A stretch of DNA of 64,000 nucleotides from Aquibium oceanicum (lineage in GTDB: Bacteria > Pseudomonadota > Alphaproteobacteria > Rhizobiales > Rhizobiaceae): positions 5,094,484 to 5,158,483 of the forward strand of contig NZ_CP018171.1 in the NCBI RefSeq assembly GCF_001889605.1. The letters are read 5' to 3'. Below, piece by piece: positions 27,623 through 38,098 of this stretch. Under the pieces are notes generated by a model that made no database searches, was not told the DNA's origin, and saw nothing but the letters and a program-made list of their open reading frames with translations. The translations under genes and the position numbers were made by a program. Within the stretch, counting starts at the first letter, position 1. Every line of letters begins with the position of its first letter.

Positions 27623-28807
27623 ATGGCCGCCCCCAACAGCATCGTCGTCGCCAGCGCCGCGCGGACCGCGGTCGGTTCCTTCAACGGGGCCTTCGCCACC
27701 GCGCCGGCACACGAACTCGGCGCTGTCGTCGTGAGGGAGGTGCTTGCGCGCGCCGGCGTGGAGGCTTCCGAAGTCGACGAGGTCATCCTCGGGCAGGTTC
27801 TCACGGCCGGAGAGGGCCAGAACCCCGCGCGTCAGGCGGCGATCGCGGCCGGCATTCCCGAAGGCGCGACCGCCTGGGGCCTCAACCAGGTTTGCGGTTC
27901 GGGCCTGCGCTCGATCGCCATCGGCATGCAGCAGATCGCAACGGGCGACGCCAGGGTCATCGTCGCTGGCGGGCAGGAATCCATGTCGATGTCGCCGCAT
28001 TGCGCCCATCTGCGCCAGGGCGTGAAGATGGGCGACTACAAGATGGTCGACACCATGATCAAGGACGGGTTGTGGGACGCCTTCAACGGCTATCACATGG
28101 GCAACACGGCCGAGAACGTGGCGCGGCAGTTCCAGATCACGCGCGAGACGCAGGACGCCTTCGCGCTCGCCTCGCAGAACAAGGCCGAGGCGGCGCAGAA
28201 AGCCGGAAAGTTCAAGGACGAGATCGTCTCGGTCACGATCAAGGGCCGCAAGGGCGACACGGTCGTCGACCAGGACGAGTACATCCGCCACGGCGCCACG
28301 ATCGACGCCATGCAGAAGCTCCGTCCGGCTTTCGACAAGGACGGCTCGGTGACGGCAGCCAACGCTTCGGGCATCAACGACGGCGCGGCCGCCGTCCTTC
28401 TCATGACGGAGGCGGAAGCCGAGCGGCGCGGCATCAAGCCGCTGGCGCGGATCGTCTCCTGGGCGACCGCCGGCGTCGACCCCAAGATCATGGGCACCGG
28501 CCCGATCCCCGCTTCCCGCAAGGCGCTGGAGAAGGCCGGCTGGAGCGCCGCCGACCTCGATCTCGTGGAAGCCAACGAGGCCTTCGCCGCCCAGGCCTGC
28601 GCGGTCAACAAGGACATGGGCTGGAACCCGGACGTCGTGAACGTCAACGGCGGCGCCATCGCCATCGGCCACCCGATCGGCGCCTCGGGCGCGCGCATCT
28701 TCAATACGCTGGTCTTCGAGATGAACCGGCGCGGCGCAAAGAAGGGTCTTGCGACGCTCTGCATCGGCGGCGGCATGGGCGTGGCGATGTGTGTGGAAGC
28801 GGTTTGA
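27623..28807 (+). CDS. phaA: Acetyl-CoA acetyltransferase (beta-ketothiolase)
   Basis: A 394-residue biosynthetic thiolase that condenses two acetyl-CoA to acetoacetyl-CoA, the first step to polyhydroxybutyrate. The active-site cysteine is C91 in NQVCGSGLR, the histidine is in [11 protein letters not shown] and the second cysteine is C380 in CIGGGMG. Start ATG follows GGGAG. It precedes phaB by 105 bases, with a hairpin between. Confidence 0.97.
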   Translation: MAAPNSIVVASAARTAVGSFNGAFATAPAHELGAVVVREVLARAGVEASEVDEVILGQVLTAGEGQNPARQAAIAAGIPEGATAWGLNQVCGSGLRSIAIGMQQIATGDARVIVAGGQESMSMSPHCAHLRQGVKMGDYKMVDTMIKDGLWDAFNGYHMGNTAENVARQFQITRETQDAFALASQNKAEAAQKAGKFKDEIVSVTIKGRKGDTVVDQDEYIRHGATIDAMQKLRPAFDKDGSVTAANASGINDGAAAVLLMTEAEAERRGIKPLARIVSWATAGVDPKIMGTGPIPASRKALEKAGWSAADLDLVEANEAFAAQACAVNKDMGWNPDVVNVNGGAIAIGHPIGASGARIFNTLVFEMNRRGAKKGLATLCIGGGMGVAMCVEAV

Positions 28808-28831
28808 AAGGCGATAGGGGAAAAGGGCAGT

Positions 28832-28878
28832 AAGGCAGTAGGAAAAAAATAGGCAGATCGGCAGCCGCCTACTGCCTT
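28832..28878. repeat. Palindromic intergenic hairpin between phaA and phaB
   Basis: Inverted repeat AAGGCAGTAGG ... CCTACTGCCTT (11 bp arms, 25-base loop). The left arm is next to a near-copy GGGCAGTA, so the unit has internal direct repeats. Such GCAGTA-type units resemble dispersed intergenic repeats of Mesorhizobium-like genomes, but only this copy is in the window. Between co-transcribed genes it could modulate mRNA stability. Confidence 0.6.
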
Positions 28879-28912
28879 GCTACCTTACTCCCACAATCTG
28901 GGAGGAGAATTC

Positions 28913-29635
28913 ATGCCAAGGACAGCAATCGTCACGGGTGGAACGCGCGGGATAGGGGCTGCCATATCGATCGCGCTCAAGGAGGCCGGCTACACCGTCG
29001 CCGCGAACTATGCCGGCAATGACGATGCCGCGCGCAACTTCAACACCGAGACCGGAATCCCGGTCTACAAATGGTCCGTCGCGGACTACGATTCCTGTGC
29101 GAACGGCATTGCGCAGGTCGAGGCCGATCTCGGCCCGGTCGAGGTGCTGGTCAACAATGCCGGCATTACGCGAGACGCGCCCTTCCATCGCATGACGCGC
29201 GAGCAATGGACCGACGTGATGCGGACCAATCTCGACGGCGTCTTCAACATGACGCATCCGCTGTGGAACGGCATGCGCGAACGCAAGTTCGGCCGTGTCA
29301 TTACGATTTCCTCGATCAACGGACAGAAGGGCCAGTTCGCGCAGGCGAACTATTCCGCCGCCAAGGCCGGCGACATCGGCTTCACCAAGGCGCTGGCCCA
29401 GGAAGGCGCGCGGGCCGGCATAACGGTCAACGCGATCTGCCCCGGTTACATCGCCACCGACATGGTCATGGCCGTGCCGGAGAAGGTTCGGGAAGGCATC
29501 ATCGCCCAAATTCCGGTCGGAAGGCTCGGCGAGGCTGCCGAGATTGCCCGCTGCGTGGTCTTCCTCGCGTCGGACGATGCCGGCTTCATTACCGGATCGA
29601 CGATCACTGCGAACGGCGGGCAGTACTTCGTCTGA
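28913..29635 (+). CDS. phaB: Acetoacetyl-CoA reductase
   Basis: A 240-residue SDR enzyme reducing acetoacetyl-CoA to (R)-3-hydroxybutyryl-CoA with NADPH, the second step to polyhydroxybutyrate. The cofactor loop TGGTRGIG is at 8-15, NNAGITRDAPF near 81, and the catalytic S134, Y147 and K151 are present. The start ATG 28913 follows GGAGGAG. The phaC synthase gene is not in the window, and bdhA is separate. Confidence 0.96.
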   Translation: MPRTAIVTGGTRGIGAAISIALKEAGYTVAANYAGNDDAARNFNTETGIPVYKWSVADYDSCANGIAQVEADLGPVEVLVNNAGITRDAPFHRMTREQWTDVMRTNLDGVFNMTHPLWNGMRERKFGRVITISSINGQKGQFAQANYSAAKAGDIGFTKALAQEGARAGITVNAICPGYIATDMVMAVPEKVREGIIAQIPVGRLGEAAEIARCVVFLASDDAGFITGSTITANGGQYFV

Positions 29636-29662
29636 ATTGGTCCGGCCTGCTTCGACCGCGCG

Positions 29663-30172
29663 TCACTTTGGAAGACGGTCGTCAGGCGGGCCCCGGTCCG
29701 GAAGACCGGCGGAGCGGCCGGCGACCAGCCAGTATGCCGTGGCGCCGACCATGCCCGCCGTGATCGCCGCGGTCGCGACCTCAGGCATCCAGAGCAGCGG
29801 AAGTCCGGCAACGAGATTGACGACCTCGCCAGGATAAGGCACCGGTCCCTGCGTGCGGCGCGCAATTGCGATTGCGACGAACCCCGCAGCGCCACCCGAG
29901 AGCACGTGATAGAGCCAGCTTCTGTAGCCGAGGATTTCCGCGATACCAACCGAGACGGCGAACGGGATGAACGCGAAATACGCGACGAAAAGCCCCACCA
30001 GCGGAATCGACACGAACAACCCGCCCATCAGGAGCCACGGCGCTTCCTCTCCCGGCGTCGCGAACATCGGCCAGGCGACCAAATGCAGGAAGGCGCTCGC
30101 CGTGAGCGCCGCTACCGCGTAGCCGACGATGATGAGAAAAAGCCGGACGAAAATCAGCCCGACGCGGCTCAA
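29663..30172 (-). CDS. Conserved membrane protein of unknown function, overlapping rlmN
   Basis: About 169 residues with four hydrophobic segments (for example [19 protein letters not shown] and [14 protein letters not shown]). The TTG start at 30172 overlaps the rlmN stop by four bases (TTGA), so the two are translationally coupled. The C-terminus is short and hydrophilic with no recognisable motif. Family and function unknown. Confidence 0.65.
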   Translation of the reverse strand: MSRVGLIFVRLFLIIVGYAVAALTASAFLHLVAWPMFATPGEEAPWLLMGGLFVSIPLVGLFVAYFAFIPFAVSVGIAEILGYRSWLYHVLSGGAAGFVAIAIARRTQGPVPYPGEVVNLVAGLPLLWMPEVATAAITAGMVGATAYWLVAGRSAGLPDRGPPDDRLPK

Positions 30173-31398
30173 GCCTCGCCGTGCCCCGCGATCATCATGG
30201 CCTCGAGCGCCAGGCGCTCGCTCTTCTTCATGCGCTCCGATTCCGACTTCAGCTGCCCGCAGGCGGCGAGGATGTCGCGGCCGCGCGGCGTGCGGATCGG
30301 CGAAGCGTAGCCGGCCGCGTTGACGGCATCGGCGAACTTCTCGATCTGCTCCCAGTCGGAGCACTGGTAGTTGGTGCCCGGCCAGGGATTGAACGGGATC
30401 AGGTTGATCTTGGCCGGGATGCCCTTGAGGAGCCGCACGAGTTCCTTCGCGTCGGCCAGGCTGTCGTTGACGTCCTTCAGCATGACGTATTCGAAGGTGA
30501 TGCGCCGCGCGTTCGAGAGCCCCGGATAGGCGCGGCAGGCGGCCATCAGCTCCTTCAGCGGATACTTCTTGTTGATCGGCACCAGCATGTCGCGCAGATC
30601 GTCGCGCACCGCGTGCAGCGAGATCGCCAGCATGACGCCGATTTCCTCGCCGGTTCGGAAAATCTCGGGCACGACGCCCGAGGTCGACAGCGTGATGCGG
30701 CGCTTCGAAAGCGACAGCCCGTCACCGTCGGACGCGATCAGCAGCGCCTTCTTCACTTCCTCGAAATTGTAGAGCGGCTCGCCCATCCCCATCATGACGA
30801 TGTTGGTGATGCGGCGGCCTTCCGCCGGCACGATGGCGCCGGCCGGCGTGTCGCGGTCCGGGAAATCGCCGAGCCGATCGCGCGCGGTCATCAGCTGGGC
30901 GAGGATCTCCTCCGCCGTCAGGTTGCGCACCAGCTTCTGCGTGCCGGTGTGGCAGAAGGAACAGGTGAGCGTGCAGCCGACCTGGCTGGAGATGCACAGC
31001 GTCCCGCGCCCTTCCTCGGGAATGTAGACCGTCTCCACCTCGACCGGCCGCCCCGCACCGCGCGGCGGAAAGCGGAACAGCCACTTGCGCGTCCCGTCGG
31101 ACGAGATCTGCTCCTCGACGATCTCCGGACGCGCGATCGTGAACGTCCGGTCGAGTTCGGCGCGAAGCTCCTTGGAGATGTTGAACATCTCGGAGAAATC
31201 GGAGACGCCGCGCACGTAGAGCCAGTGCCAGAGCTGGCTGGCGCGCATCTTCGCCTGGCGTTCTGGAACGATGCCGCTCTCGACCAGCGTCCCGGCGAGC
31301 GCGGCGCGCGAAAGTCCCACCAGCGGCGGTTTTTCCTTAACCGCGGGACGGAGCGCGTTCCGCGTCTCGGCGGAGGTGATGTCGAACGATAGGGCCAT
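30169..31398 (-). CDS. rlmN: 23S rRNA (adenine-C2)-methyltransferase
   Basis: A 409-residue radical-SAM enzyme that methylates A2503 of 23S rRNA (and A37 of some tRNAs). The cluster cysteines C142, C146 and C149 are in CTLTCSFC, and the two catalytic cysteines are at C135 and C380; the seven-residue spacing from C135 to C142 matches E. coli C118-C125. The N-terminal domain is complete. It is followed by the membrane gene with a four-base overlap. Confidence 0.96.
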   Translation of the reverse strand: MALSFDITSAETRNALRPAVKEKPPLVGLSRAALAGTLVESGIVPERQAKMRASQLWHWLYVRGVSDFSEMFNISKELRAELDRTFTIARPEIVEEQISSDGTRKWLFRFPPRGAGRPVEVETVYIPEEGRGTLCISSQVGCTLTCSFCHTGTQKLVRNLTAEEILAQLMTARDRLGDFPDRDTPAGAIVPAEGRRITNIVMMGMGEPLYNFEEVKKALLIASDGDGLSLSKRRITLSTSGVVPEIFRTGEEIGVMLAISLHAVRDDLRDMLVPINKKYPLKELMAACRAYPGLSNARRITFEYVMLKDVNDSLADAKELVRLLKGIPAKINLIPFNPWPGTNYQCSDWEQIEKFADAVNAAGYASPIRTPRGRDILAACGQLKSESERMKKSERLALEAMMIAGHGEA

Positions 31399-31581
31399 GG
31401 TCGGGGAGATATGATCGGCCGCGGCCGATTGCCAATGTTGCGCGCGACATAGCAGAAGTTTGCGCGTCAGTCACGCGATGGCTCGGCGACAGGCCCGATC
31501 CGGCCCGTAGAAGGCCACCCGCCTCGCGAGACCGCCGGCCTGACCGAGAGCCAGGCCGGATATTCGTCTCGAACCCGGGTG
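31399..31581. other. Intergenic region after ialB
   Basis: No gene is seen. A perfect hairpin lies at 31535-31559 (described separately); otherwise the sequence is unremarkable. Confidence 0.4.
31535..31559 (-). terminator. Hairpin after the IalB-family gene
   Basis: CCGGCCTG ... CAGGCCGG, an 8-bp perfect stem with a nine-base loop, 23 bases past the minus-strand stop. It lacks a T run, so it would be a weak or Rho-assisted terminator or mRNA-end stabiliser. Confidence 0.4.
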
Positions 31582-32085
31582 CTACTTGCAGGCCGAGATC
31601 GAATCCAGCGCGGCGGTGATCCCGCGCAGGGAGAAGTTGTAGCTCGTGTCGTTGCCGCGGCCGGACTTGGCGGCGACCGACATCACCGAGCCGGCCTTCA
31701 TGGCGGCGACGAGTTGCGGCTCCTCGGCGGCGTTCTCCAGCCAGGCGGACTTGCCCTTGGTGAACAGCGAGAACGAGCGGTCCCCGACCTTCACCGCAAC
31801 CTTGGAGTTTTCCTGGAAGGGATAGGAGGCGATGAACTGCGGCTCGAACGCGACGTTCTGGCCCGGCTTCTGGCTGACGAAGAAGAAGATGTCGCCATGA
31901 TCGAGCGCTTGCGGCTGCTTTTCGGTCGGCACCGAGAGAACGTAGCAGACCTTTCCGGAATCGCCCTGATAGGAATAGGTCCCCCAGGCGTTGTACTGAT
32001 TGATCTTGGTGGCCGATTGCGCGGCGGCTGGGCCGGCGATCGTCACGGCGATGGCGCTTGCCAGGAATAGAATCAGTGCACGCAT
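31582..32085 (-). CDS. Invasion-associated locus B (IalB) family secreted protein
   Basis: A 167-residue protein with a signal peptide ending in PAAA-Q (residues 1-22). The mature part has the IalB family core, YNAWGTYSYQGDSGKVCYV and a C-terminal cysteine, suggesting a disulfide. IalB proteins are periplasmic or outer-membrane-associated and named from Bartonella erythrocyte invasion. In free-living rhizobia the role is unknown, so invasion should not be read into this copy. Confidence 0.8.
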   Translation of the reverse strand: MRALILFLASAIAVTIAGPAAAQSATKINQYNAWGTYSYQGDSGKVCYVLSVPTEKQPQALDHGDIFFFVSQKPGQNVAFEPQFIASYPFQENSKVAVKVGDRSFSLFTKGKSAWLENAAEEPQLVAAMKAGSVMSVAAKSGRGNDTSYNFSLRGITAALDSISACK

Positions 32086-32363
32086 TGTTTCCTGCCGTTC
32101 TTGTGTGTCCTGATCGAAGATCGATGCCGGCCGCTACGGACCGGGATTCGCTTCAATTTAAGTTAATCGGGGTTACCAAAGGATGAACTTCGCTTCGGCC
32201 CCGGCGCCCCGATGTGCCTTGGGCTCCCGCCAACCCGCCGGGCGCGCCTGCCACGAACCGGGCACATCACGGATCAATTCTCAACGTCACGAAAACGGCG
32301 AGAGTTTGTCGCTCGCATCCGCGGCCGAGGGAACGGCGCCGGCGGATATGGCTGCGTCGAGGG

Positions 32364-32741
32364 CTATTCCTGCAGGAAGCTGCGTGCCGCCGCGCGGTGG
32401 GCGGGCGTAATGTGCGACCGGATGGCCCCAAGAGCCGCGGTGAGCACCGCGACGTCGTCGGTGAAGCCGAGACCGACGAGAAAATCCGGCACGAAATCGA
32501 GCGGAACGACGAAATAGGCAAGCGCGGCCAGAAGGATGCCGCGCAAGCGCATGGGCGTCTTCTCGTCCATGGCGCAGTAATACGCCGCGACCACCTCGTC
32601 CATGAAGGGGATCCGTCCGGCGGCCCGCCGTGCCGTGCGCCAGAAATCCCGGCGCACACGCTTTTCCCGGCGCCGGTTCACATCCGGCGGAACGGGGGCG
32701 AGCACTTCCTCGATCTCGGCGTCGTCGATGGTCTTCTTCAT
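32364..32741 (-). CDS. DUF1232 (YkvA-like) membrane protein
   Basis: A 125-residue protein. The conserved segment LAALAYFVVPLDFVPDFL is the DUF1232 signature: a short membrane helix followed by the PxDxxPD motif. Function unknown. It is 44 bases from phhB on the same strand and could share its transcript. Confidence 0.8.
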   Translation of the reverse strand: MKKTIDDAEIEEVLAPVPPDVNRRREKRVRRDFWRTARRAAGRIPFMDEVVAAYYCAMDEKTPMRLRGILLAALAYFVVPLDFVPDFLVGLGFTDDVAVLTAALGAIRSHITPAHRAAARSFLQE

Positions 32742-32785
32742 GTTCGTTTATCTGGGTCGCGCGACGGAGAGTCGCAAGTCCCCGC

Positions 32786-33079
32786 TCAGCGGGCGAATGC
32801 GTCCATCTTTCGCGCGAGCTTGAAGTCGAGCTCGGTCAATCCGTCCGCGTCATGCGTCGACAGGGTCACGTCGACGGTCTTGTAGACGTTGAACCATTCG
32901 GGATGATGGTCGAGCTTCTCGGCGGCGAGCGCGACCCTTGTCATGAAGCCGAAGGCTTCGCTGAAATTGCGGAACGTGAAGGTCTTGCCGATCGCCTCGC
33001 GGCCGTCCTGCAATTCCCAGCCGTCGAGTTCGGCAAGGGCGTCGCGTACCGCCTGTGCGTCGAGCTTCTGTTTCGCCAT
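32786..33079 (-). CDS. phhB: Pterin-4a-carbinolamine dehydratase
   Basis: A 97-residue enzyme that recycles the pterin cofactor of aromatic amino-acid hydroxylases. The conserved [21 protein letters not shown] segment carries the active-site histidines. The hydroxylase phhA is not in the window. Start ATG 33079 has GGGGAAG upstream. Confidence 0.93.
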   Translation of the reverse strand: MAKQKLDAQAVRDALAELDGWELQDGREAIGKTFTFRNFSEAFGFMTRVALAAEKLDHHPEWFNVYKTVDVTLSTHDADGLTELDFKLARKMDAFAR

Positions 33080-33185
33080 GCGACTTCCCCTTCCGGATTG
33101 GCTTCATCCGCTGAAACTGGAGCACGACGCGAAGAAATCGACCCGAGCGGGAGACCCGGCAACCAGACGAAGCCGCCGGAAGGGT

Positions 33186-33782
33186 CTATCGCGACATGCG
33201 GAAGGCATCCGCGGCGGCGGTCGATGCGCCGGTGTAGGCTGTCCTTTCCACGTCCAGCGGCCACGCCTCCTCGACGATGTAGGGTCCGCCGCCGACCGAA
33301 TCCCGCGATGACATCAGGACGAAGCGGCCGACACGGAAGGGCGCGGTGGAGAAGCCGCCGTGACCGGAGAGATACGATGCCAGGTCGAGCGGGCTCGCAT
33401 TGCGCAGCCGCGCGATCGTCACGTGCGGCACGAACTTGCGCGGATCGTAGGGCGCGCCGTTGCGCGAGCAGATGCGGTCGATCTCGCCCTGCAGGGCAGT
33501 GAGTTCCGGGCAAGGCGAGACGCCGGCCCAGAGCGCGTGCGGCTTCTTTGTGCCGAAGGCGCCGACGCCGGAGAGGCGGATCTCGAAGCCCGGCTTGCGG
33601 ACCCGGTCCAGGCCGCTGACGATGTCGTCGGCGACCCGTCCTTCGACATCGCCGATGAAGCGCAGGGTGATGTGGTAGTTCTCGACGTCGATCCAGCGCG
33701 CTCCGGGCAGGCCGCCCCGAAGCAGGGACAGGGAGAGCGTGGCGTCACGCGGTACCTCGAGGGCGGTGAAAAGTCGCGGCAT
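33186..33782 (-). CDS. thpR: RNA 2',3'-cyclic phosphodiesterase
   Basis: A 198-residue protein of the 2H phosphoesterase superfamily (LigT/ThpR). The two catalytic HxT motifs are HITL at 37-40 and HVTI at 120-123. It opens cyclic phosphate ends of RNA. ATG 33782 follows GAGGAGG by four bases; the longer open frame upstream is a shadow of tesA. Confidence 0.9.
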   Translation of the reverse strand: MPRLFTALEVPRDATLSLSLLRGGLPGARWIDVENYHITLRFIGDVEGRVADDIVSGLDRVRKPGFEIRLSGVGAFGTKKPHALWAGVSPCPELTALQGEIDRICSRNGAPYDPRKFVPHVTIARLRNASPLDLASYLSGHGGFSTAPFRVGRFVLMSSRDSVGGGPYIVEEAWPLDVERTAYTGASTAAADAFRMSR

Positions 33783-33909
33783 GGCTACCTCCTCGAATCG
33801 CTCCGTCTTTCGCAGCGAACCATCGTTCCTCGCCTGCGGCAAGCCCGATATGTTCCGCGTCGTCCTTTCGTTGCAGTATGCGGCACTGCGTCCACACCCA
33901 CCGGCGCCG

Positions 33910-34560
33910 TCAATCGAGCTGCGAAATCGCCTCCTCGACATATGGCAAGGCCTCCGCCACCATGCGGTCGACGCCTTCGGCATTGGGGTGCAGGCCATCG
34001 TCGAGCAGCAGCTGCCCGTTCGTCGCGACCCCTTCCATGAAGAACGGGAAGAAGGTGACGTCGTACTTCCCGGCAAGGCGCGGGTAGAGGCCATTGAAGG
34101 CCTCTGCGTAATCCGCTCCGAGGTTCGGTGCGGCCAGCATCCCGGCAAGAACGACGTCGATGCCCCGCTCCTTCAGGCGCGCCAGCATCGCGTCGAGGTT
34201 GCTTTCGGTGATCGAGGGCGAGACGCCGCGCAGCATGTCGTTCGCGCCGAGTTCCAGAATGACGAGGTCCGTCCCGTCGGGAACCGACCAGTCCAGCCTG
34301 CCGAGCCCGCCGCTGGTCGTGTCCCCCGATACGCCCGCATTGGCGATGGATACGTCATGGCCTTTCGCCTCGAGCGCGGCTTCGAGCTTCTCCGGGAAGG
34401 ACTGCCCCGGTTCGAGCTGGTAACCGGCCATCAGGCTGTCGCCGAACCCGACGATGTCGATCTTCTCCGCGAGCGCCTGGCCCAGAAAGGCGAAGAAGAC
34501 CAATCCGGCGACCGATATTGCACGTATCCGTGGTTTGAAACCCATCTTGCAGAAACCCAT
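33910..34560 (-). CDS. tesA: Secreted GDSL lysophospholipase/thioesterase (TesA-like)
   Basis: About 216 residues. A signal peptide (ending near LGQALA) is followed by the GDSL lipase fold: GDSL at 40-43 with S42, GAND at 105-108, and the D188/H191 pair in DGLHP. All four catalytic blocks are present. It hydrolyses acyl esters and thioesters in the periplasm. Two starts, 34560 and 34545, are possible, neither with a good ribosome-binding site. It is divergent from ybbA-ybbP exactly as in E. coli. Confidence 0.88.
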   Translation of the reverse strand: MGFCKMGFKPRIRAISVAGLVFFAFLGQALAEKIDIVGFGDSLMAGYQLEPGQSFPEKLEAALEAKGHDVSIANAGVSGDTTSGGLGRLDWSVPDGTDLVILELGANDMLRGVSPSITESNLDAMLARLKERGIDVVLAGMLAAPNLGADYAEAFNGLYPRLAGKYDVTFFPFFMEGVATNGQLLLDDGLHPNAEGVDRMVAEALPYVEEAISQLD

Positions 34561-34632
34561 ATGAACCCGGACCGAAAGCAGCCTGCCGCCGTCCATCCCA
34601 ACAATCTCCGAACCATATAGGGCCCATTCCCG

Positions 34633-35331
<699 letters not shown>

Positions 35332-35341
35332 GGGTCCGGTC

Positions 35342-37891
35342 ATGCGAACCGGACGAATGCTCGATCTTGCCGTCCGCTTCTCGCTGCGCGAGATGCGTGG
35401 TGGCCTTTCCGGGTTCCTGATCTTCATCACCTGCATTGCGCTCGGCGTCGCGGCAATCGGTGGCGTGAACTCGGTCGCGCGCTCCATCACCTCCGGCGTG
35501 GCGAACGAAGGCCAGACGTTGCTCGGCGGCGATATCCGCTTCGAACTGGTCCACCGCCAGGCGAGCGATGCCGAAGCGGCTTTCCTCCAGGATCTCGGCA
35601 CGGTGGCCGAAAGCGCCAACATGCGGTCGATGGCGCGTCTCGAGGATGGCTCCGACCAGACGCTCGTCGAGGTCAAGGCCGTCGACGGAGCGTACCCGCT
35701 CTATGGTGCGCTGGGGACGACCCCATCGCTCGACCACGAGGCGCTGTTCGGCCGCCGGGATGGCGCCTTTGGCGCTGCCGCGCCGCAACTGCTGTTCGAC
35801 CGGCTGGGTCTCGAGCCCGGTTCGCGACTGAAGCTGGGCGGCGAGGTATTCGAACTGCGCGCGGTGATCGATGACGAACCCGACCTCGTGTCGGATGGCT
35901 TCGGCTTCGCACCCCGGCTGATGGTTTCAATGCCGGGGCTCGAAGCTTCCGGCCTCGTGCAGCCCGGCAGCCTCGTGGAGTACGCCTACAAGATCCGCCT
36001 GCCTGCGGGCTCATCCGAGACCGACATCACCAGGATACAGGAGCGCGCCGGAAGCGAATTTCCGGAAGCCGGCTGGAGCATCCGCTCGCGCGCCAACGCC
36101 GCGCCGTCGTTGTCGGCCAACATCGAGCGCTTCTCGCAGTTCCTCACCCTCGTGGGCCTGACCTCGCTCGTGGTCGGCGGCGTGGGCGTGGCCAATGCGG
36201 TACGCGCCTACCTCGAAGGCAAACGCGCCGTGATCGCCACCTTCAAGAGCCTCGGCGCATCCGGAGGCTTCGTCTTCGCAGTCTATCTCGTGCAGATCGC
36301 CATCATAGCCGCCATCGGGATCCTGGCGGGGCTGGTGCTTGCCGCGCTGATGCCCTTCGCGGCGAGCGCGGCGCTCTCCGGCGTGCTTCCCGTGCCGACC
36401 CGGGGCGCTATCTACTGGGACGCGCTTGGAATCGGCGCTCTGTTCGGCCTCCTGGTGACCTTCGCCTTCGCGCTTCTGCCGCTCGGGCGGGCGCGAGACG
36501 TGCCCGCGACCGCTCTGTTCCGCGAAATGGGCTTCGACAACAGCGGCCTGCCGCGGCTGCCCTATGTCGCCGCGGCCGCGGCAATCGGGTTGCTGCTCGC
36601 CGGTCTCGCGGTGTGGTTTTCGACCGATCGCTCGATCGCCGCGATCTTCGTCGCCGCGACCGCTTTCTCCTTCGCAGTGCTGCGTCTGGTCGGCCGGCTG
36701 GTCCAGTATCTAGCGCGCAGGAGCCCGCGCGTTCGGTCCACCGCCCTTCGGCTGGCGCTCGGCAACATCCACCGCCCCGGCGCACTGACGCCGTCTGTGG
36801 TCCTGTCGCTCGGCCTCGGCCTGACGCTCCTCGTCACGCTGGCGCTCGTCGATGGCAACATGCGCAGCCAGATCGCCGGCAGCCTCACGGAGCGCGCGCC
36901 GAACTTTTTCTTCGTCGACATCCAGAACACGGAGGTCGAGGAGTTCGCCTCCCTGATCCAGGACCTCGCACCGGAAGGCAAGCTGGTGCGCGTTCCCATG
37001 CTGCGCGGCCGCATGATGGAGATCAACGGGGTCGACGTGCGCGAGATCGAGGTGCCGCCCGAAGGCCGTTGGGTACTGCGCGGCGACCGCGGCATCACCT
37101 ACGCCAGGAACATCCCCGAGAACGCGACGCTGGCGGGCGGCGAATGGTGGCCGGAGGATTACTCCGGCGAGCCGCTGGTGTCCTTCTCCGCAGAGGAGGG
37201 CCGCGAGATCGGCCTCGAACTCGGCGATACGATCACCGTCAACGTGCTCGGCCGCAACGTGACGGCCCGAATCGCCAACTTCCGCAACGTCGAATGGGAA
37301 TCGCTCGGCATCAATTTCGTCATGGTGTTCTCGCCCAACACCTTCGCCGGCGCGCCCCATGCCTGGCTCGCGACGCTGCTCGACCGTTCATCGACCGCGC
37401 CCGAGGAAGCCCGCATTTTGAACGAGGTCACCCGTGCCTTTCCGGCGGTAACGACGGTTCGGGTCAAGGACGCGCTCGACATCGTCAACCGCCTGATCGG
37501 ACAGCTTGCCACGGCCATCCGCGCGGCTGCGGGAGTGGCGCTGATCGCCTCGGTGCTCGTGCTGTCGGGCGCACTCGCGGCGGGCAATCGCGCGCGCATC
37601 CACGACGCGGTGGTGTTGAAGACCCTCGGCGCGACGCGGCGTACGCTTATGGCCGCGTTCACGCTCGAATACATGCTGATCGGGCTCGCGACGGCCATTT
37701 TCGCGCTAGCCGCCGGCGGCGTCGCGGCATGGTTCGTCATATCGCGCGTCATGGGCTTGCCGGCAATCTTCCTGCCCGAAGTTGCGGTGTCGACAATCGT
37801 CGTCGCCCTGGTCCTGACGGTCGGTTTCGGCCTGCTCGGCACCTGGCGTGTGCTCGGCCACAAGGCTGCTCCGGTGCTAAGAAATCTTTGA
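35342..37891 (+). CDS. ybbP: FtsX-like permease of the YbbA-YbbP ABC system
   Basis: An 849-residue permease with an N-terminal helix, a large periplasmic MacB-like domain (about 50-250), two groups of three FtsX helices (from about 258 and about 720) and another periplasmic domain between. This mechanotransmission-type architecture couples ATP hydrolysis in YbbA to periplasmic motion without transport across the membrane. It follows ybbA by 10 bases. Confidence 0.92.
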   Translation: MRTGRMLDLAVRFSLREMRGGLSGFLIFITCIALGVAAIGGVNSVARSITSGVANEGQTLLGGDIRFELVHRQASDAEAAFLQDLGTVAESANMRSMARLEDGSDQTLVEVKAVDGAYPLYGALGTTPSLDHEALFGRRDGAFGAAAPQLLFDRLGLEPGSRLKLGGEVFELRAVIDDEPDLVSDGFGFAPRLMVSMPGLEASGLVQPGSLVEYAYKIRLPAGSSETDITRIQERAGSEFPEAGWSIRSRANAAPSLSANIERFSQFLTLVGLTSLVVGGVGVANAVRAYLEGKRAVIATFKSLGASGGFVFAVYLVQIAIIAAIGILAGLVLAALMPFAASAALSGVLPVPTRGAIYWDALGIGALFGLLVTFAFALLPLGRARDVPATALFREMGFDNSGLPRLPYVAAAAAIGLLLAGLAVWFSTDRSIAAIFVAATAFSFAVLRLVGRLVQYLARRSPRVRSTALRLALGNIHRPGALTPSVVLSLGLGLTLLVTLALVDGNMRSQIAGSLTERAPNFFFVDIQNTEVEEFASLIQDLAPEGKLVRVPMLRGRMMEINGVDVREIEVPPEGRWVLRGDRGITYARNIPENATLAGGEWWPEDYSGEPLVSFSAEEGREIGLELGDTITVNVLGRNVTARIANFRNVEWESLGINFVMVFSPNTFAGAPHAWLATLLDRSSTAPEEARILNEVTRAFPAVTTVRVKDALDIVNRLIGQLATAIRAAAGVALIASVLVLSGALAAGNRARIHDAVVLKTLGATRRTLMAAFTLEYMLIGLATAIFALAAGGVAAWFVISRVMGLPAIFLPEVAVSTIVVALVLTVGFGLLGTWRVLGHKAAPVLRNL

Positions 37892-38098
37892 GCGTGCGTT
37901 AACCACGTCCGGAACAAGGGGCCGGAGCCATAAATTTCGTGCGATCACAAACCTTCGTGCGGCCAATCGCTCTTGTTCTTGGCAGGAAGGCACATCATAT
38001 TCGACATCAGGCATGCTGGAGTCCCGCCAGCGGCGCCTGGGCGGATCGGGTTCGGTACCGCCCGACACCGGACGGGACAGAAGCTGTAAGAGGAAATC

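Noticed and set aside
28832..28878. The phaA-phaB repeat as a CRISPR or IS end
   Set aside because: One unit only, no spacer array, no transposase, no target duplication.
33783..34148. Upstream extension of thpR
   Set aside because: Frame is open only because it shadows tesA; the GAGGAGG before 33782 gives the true start.
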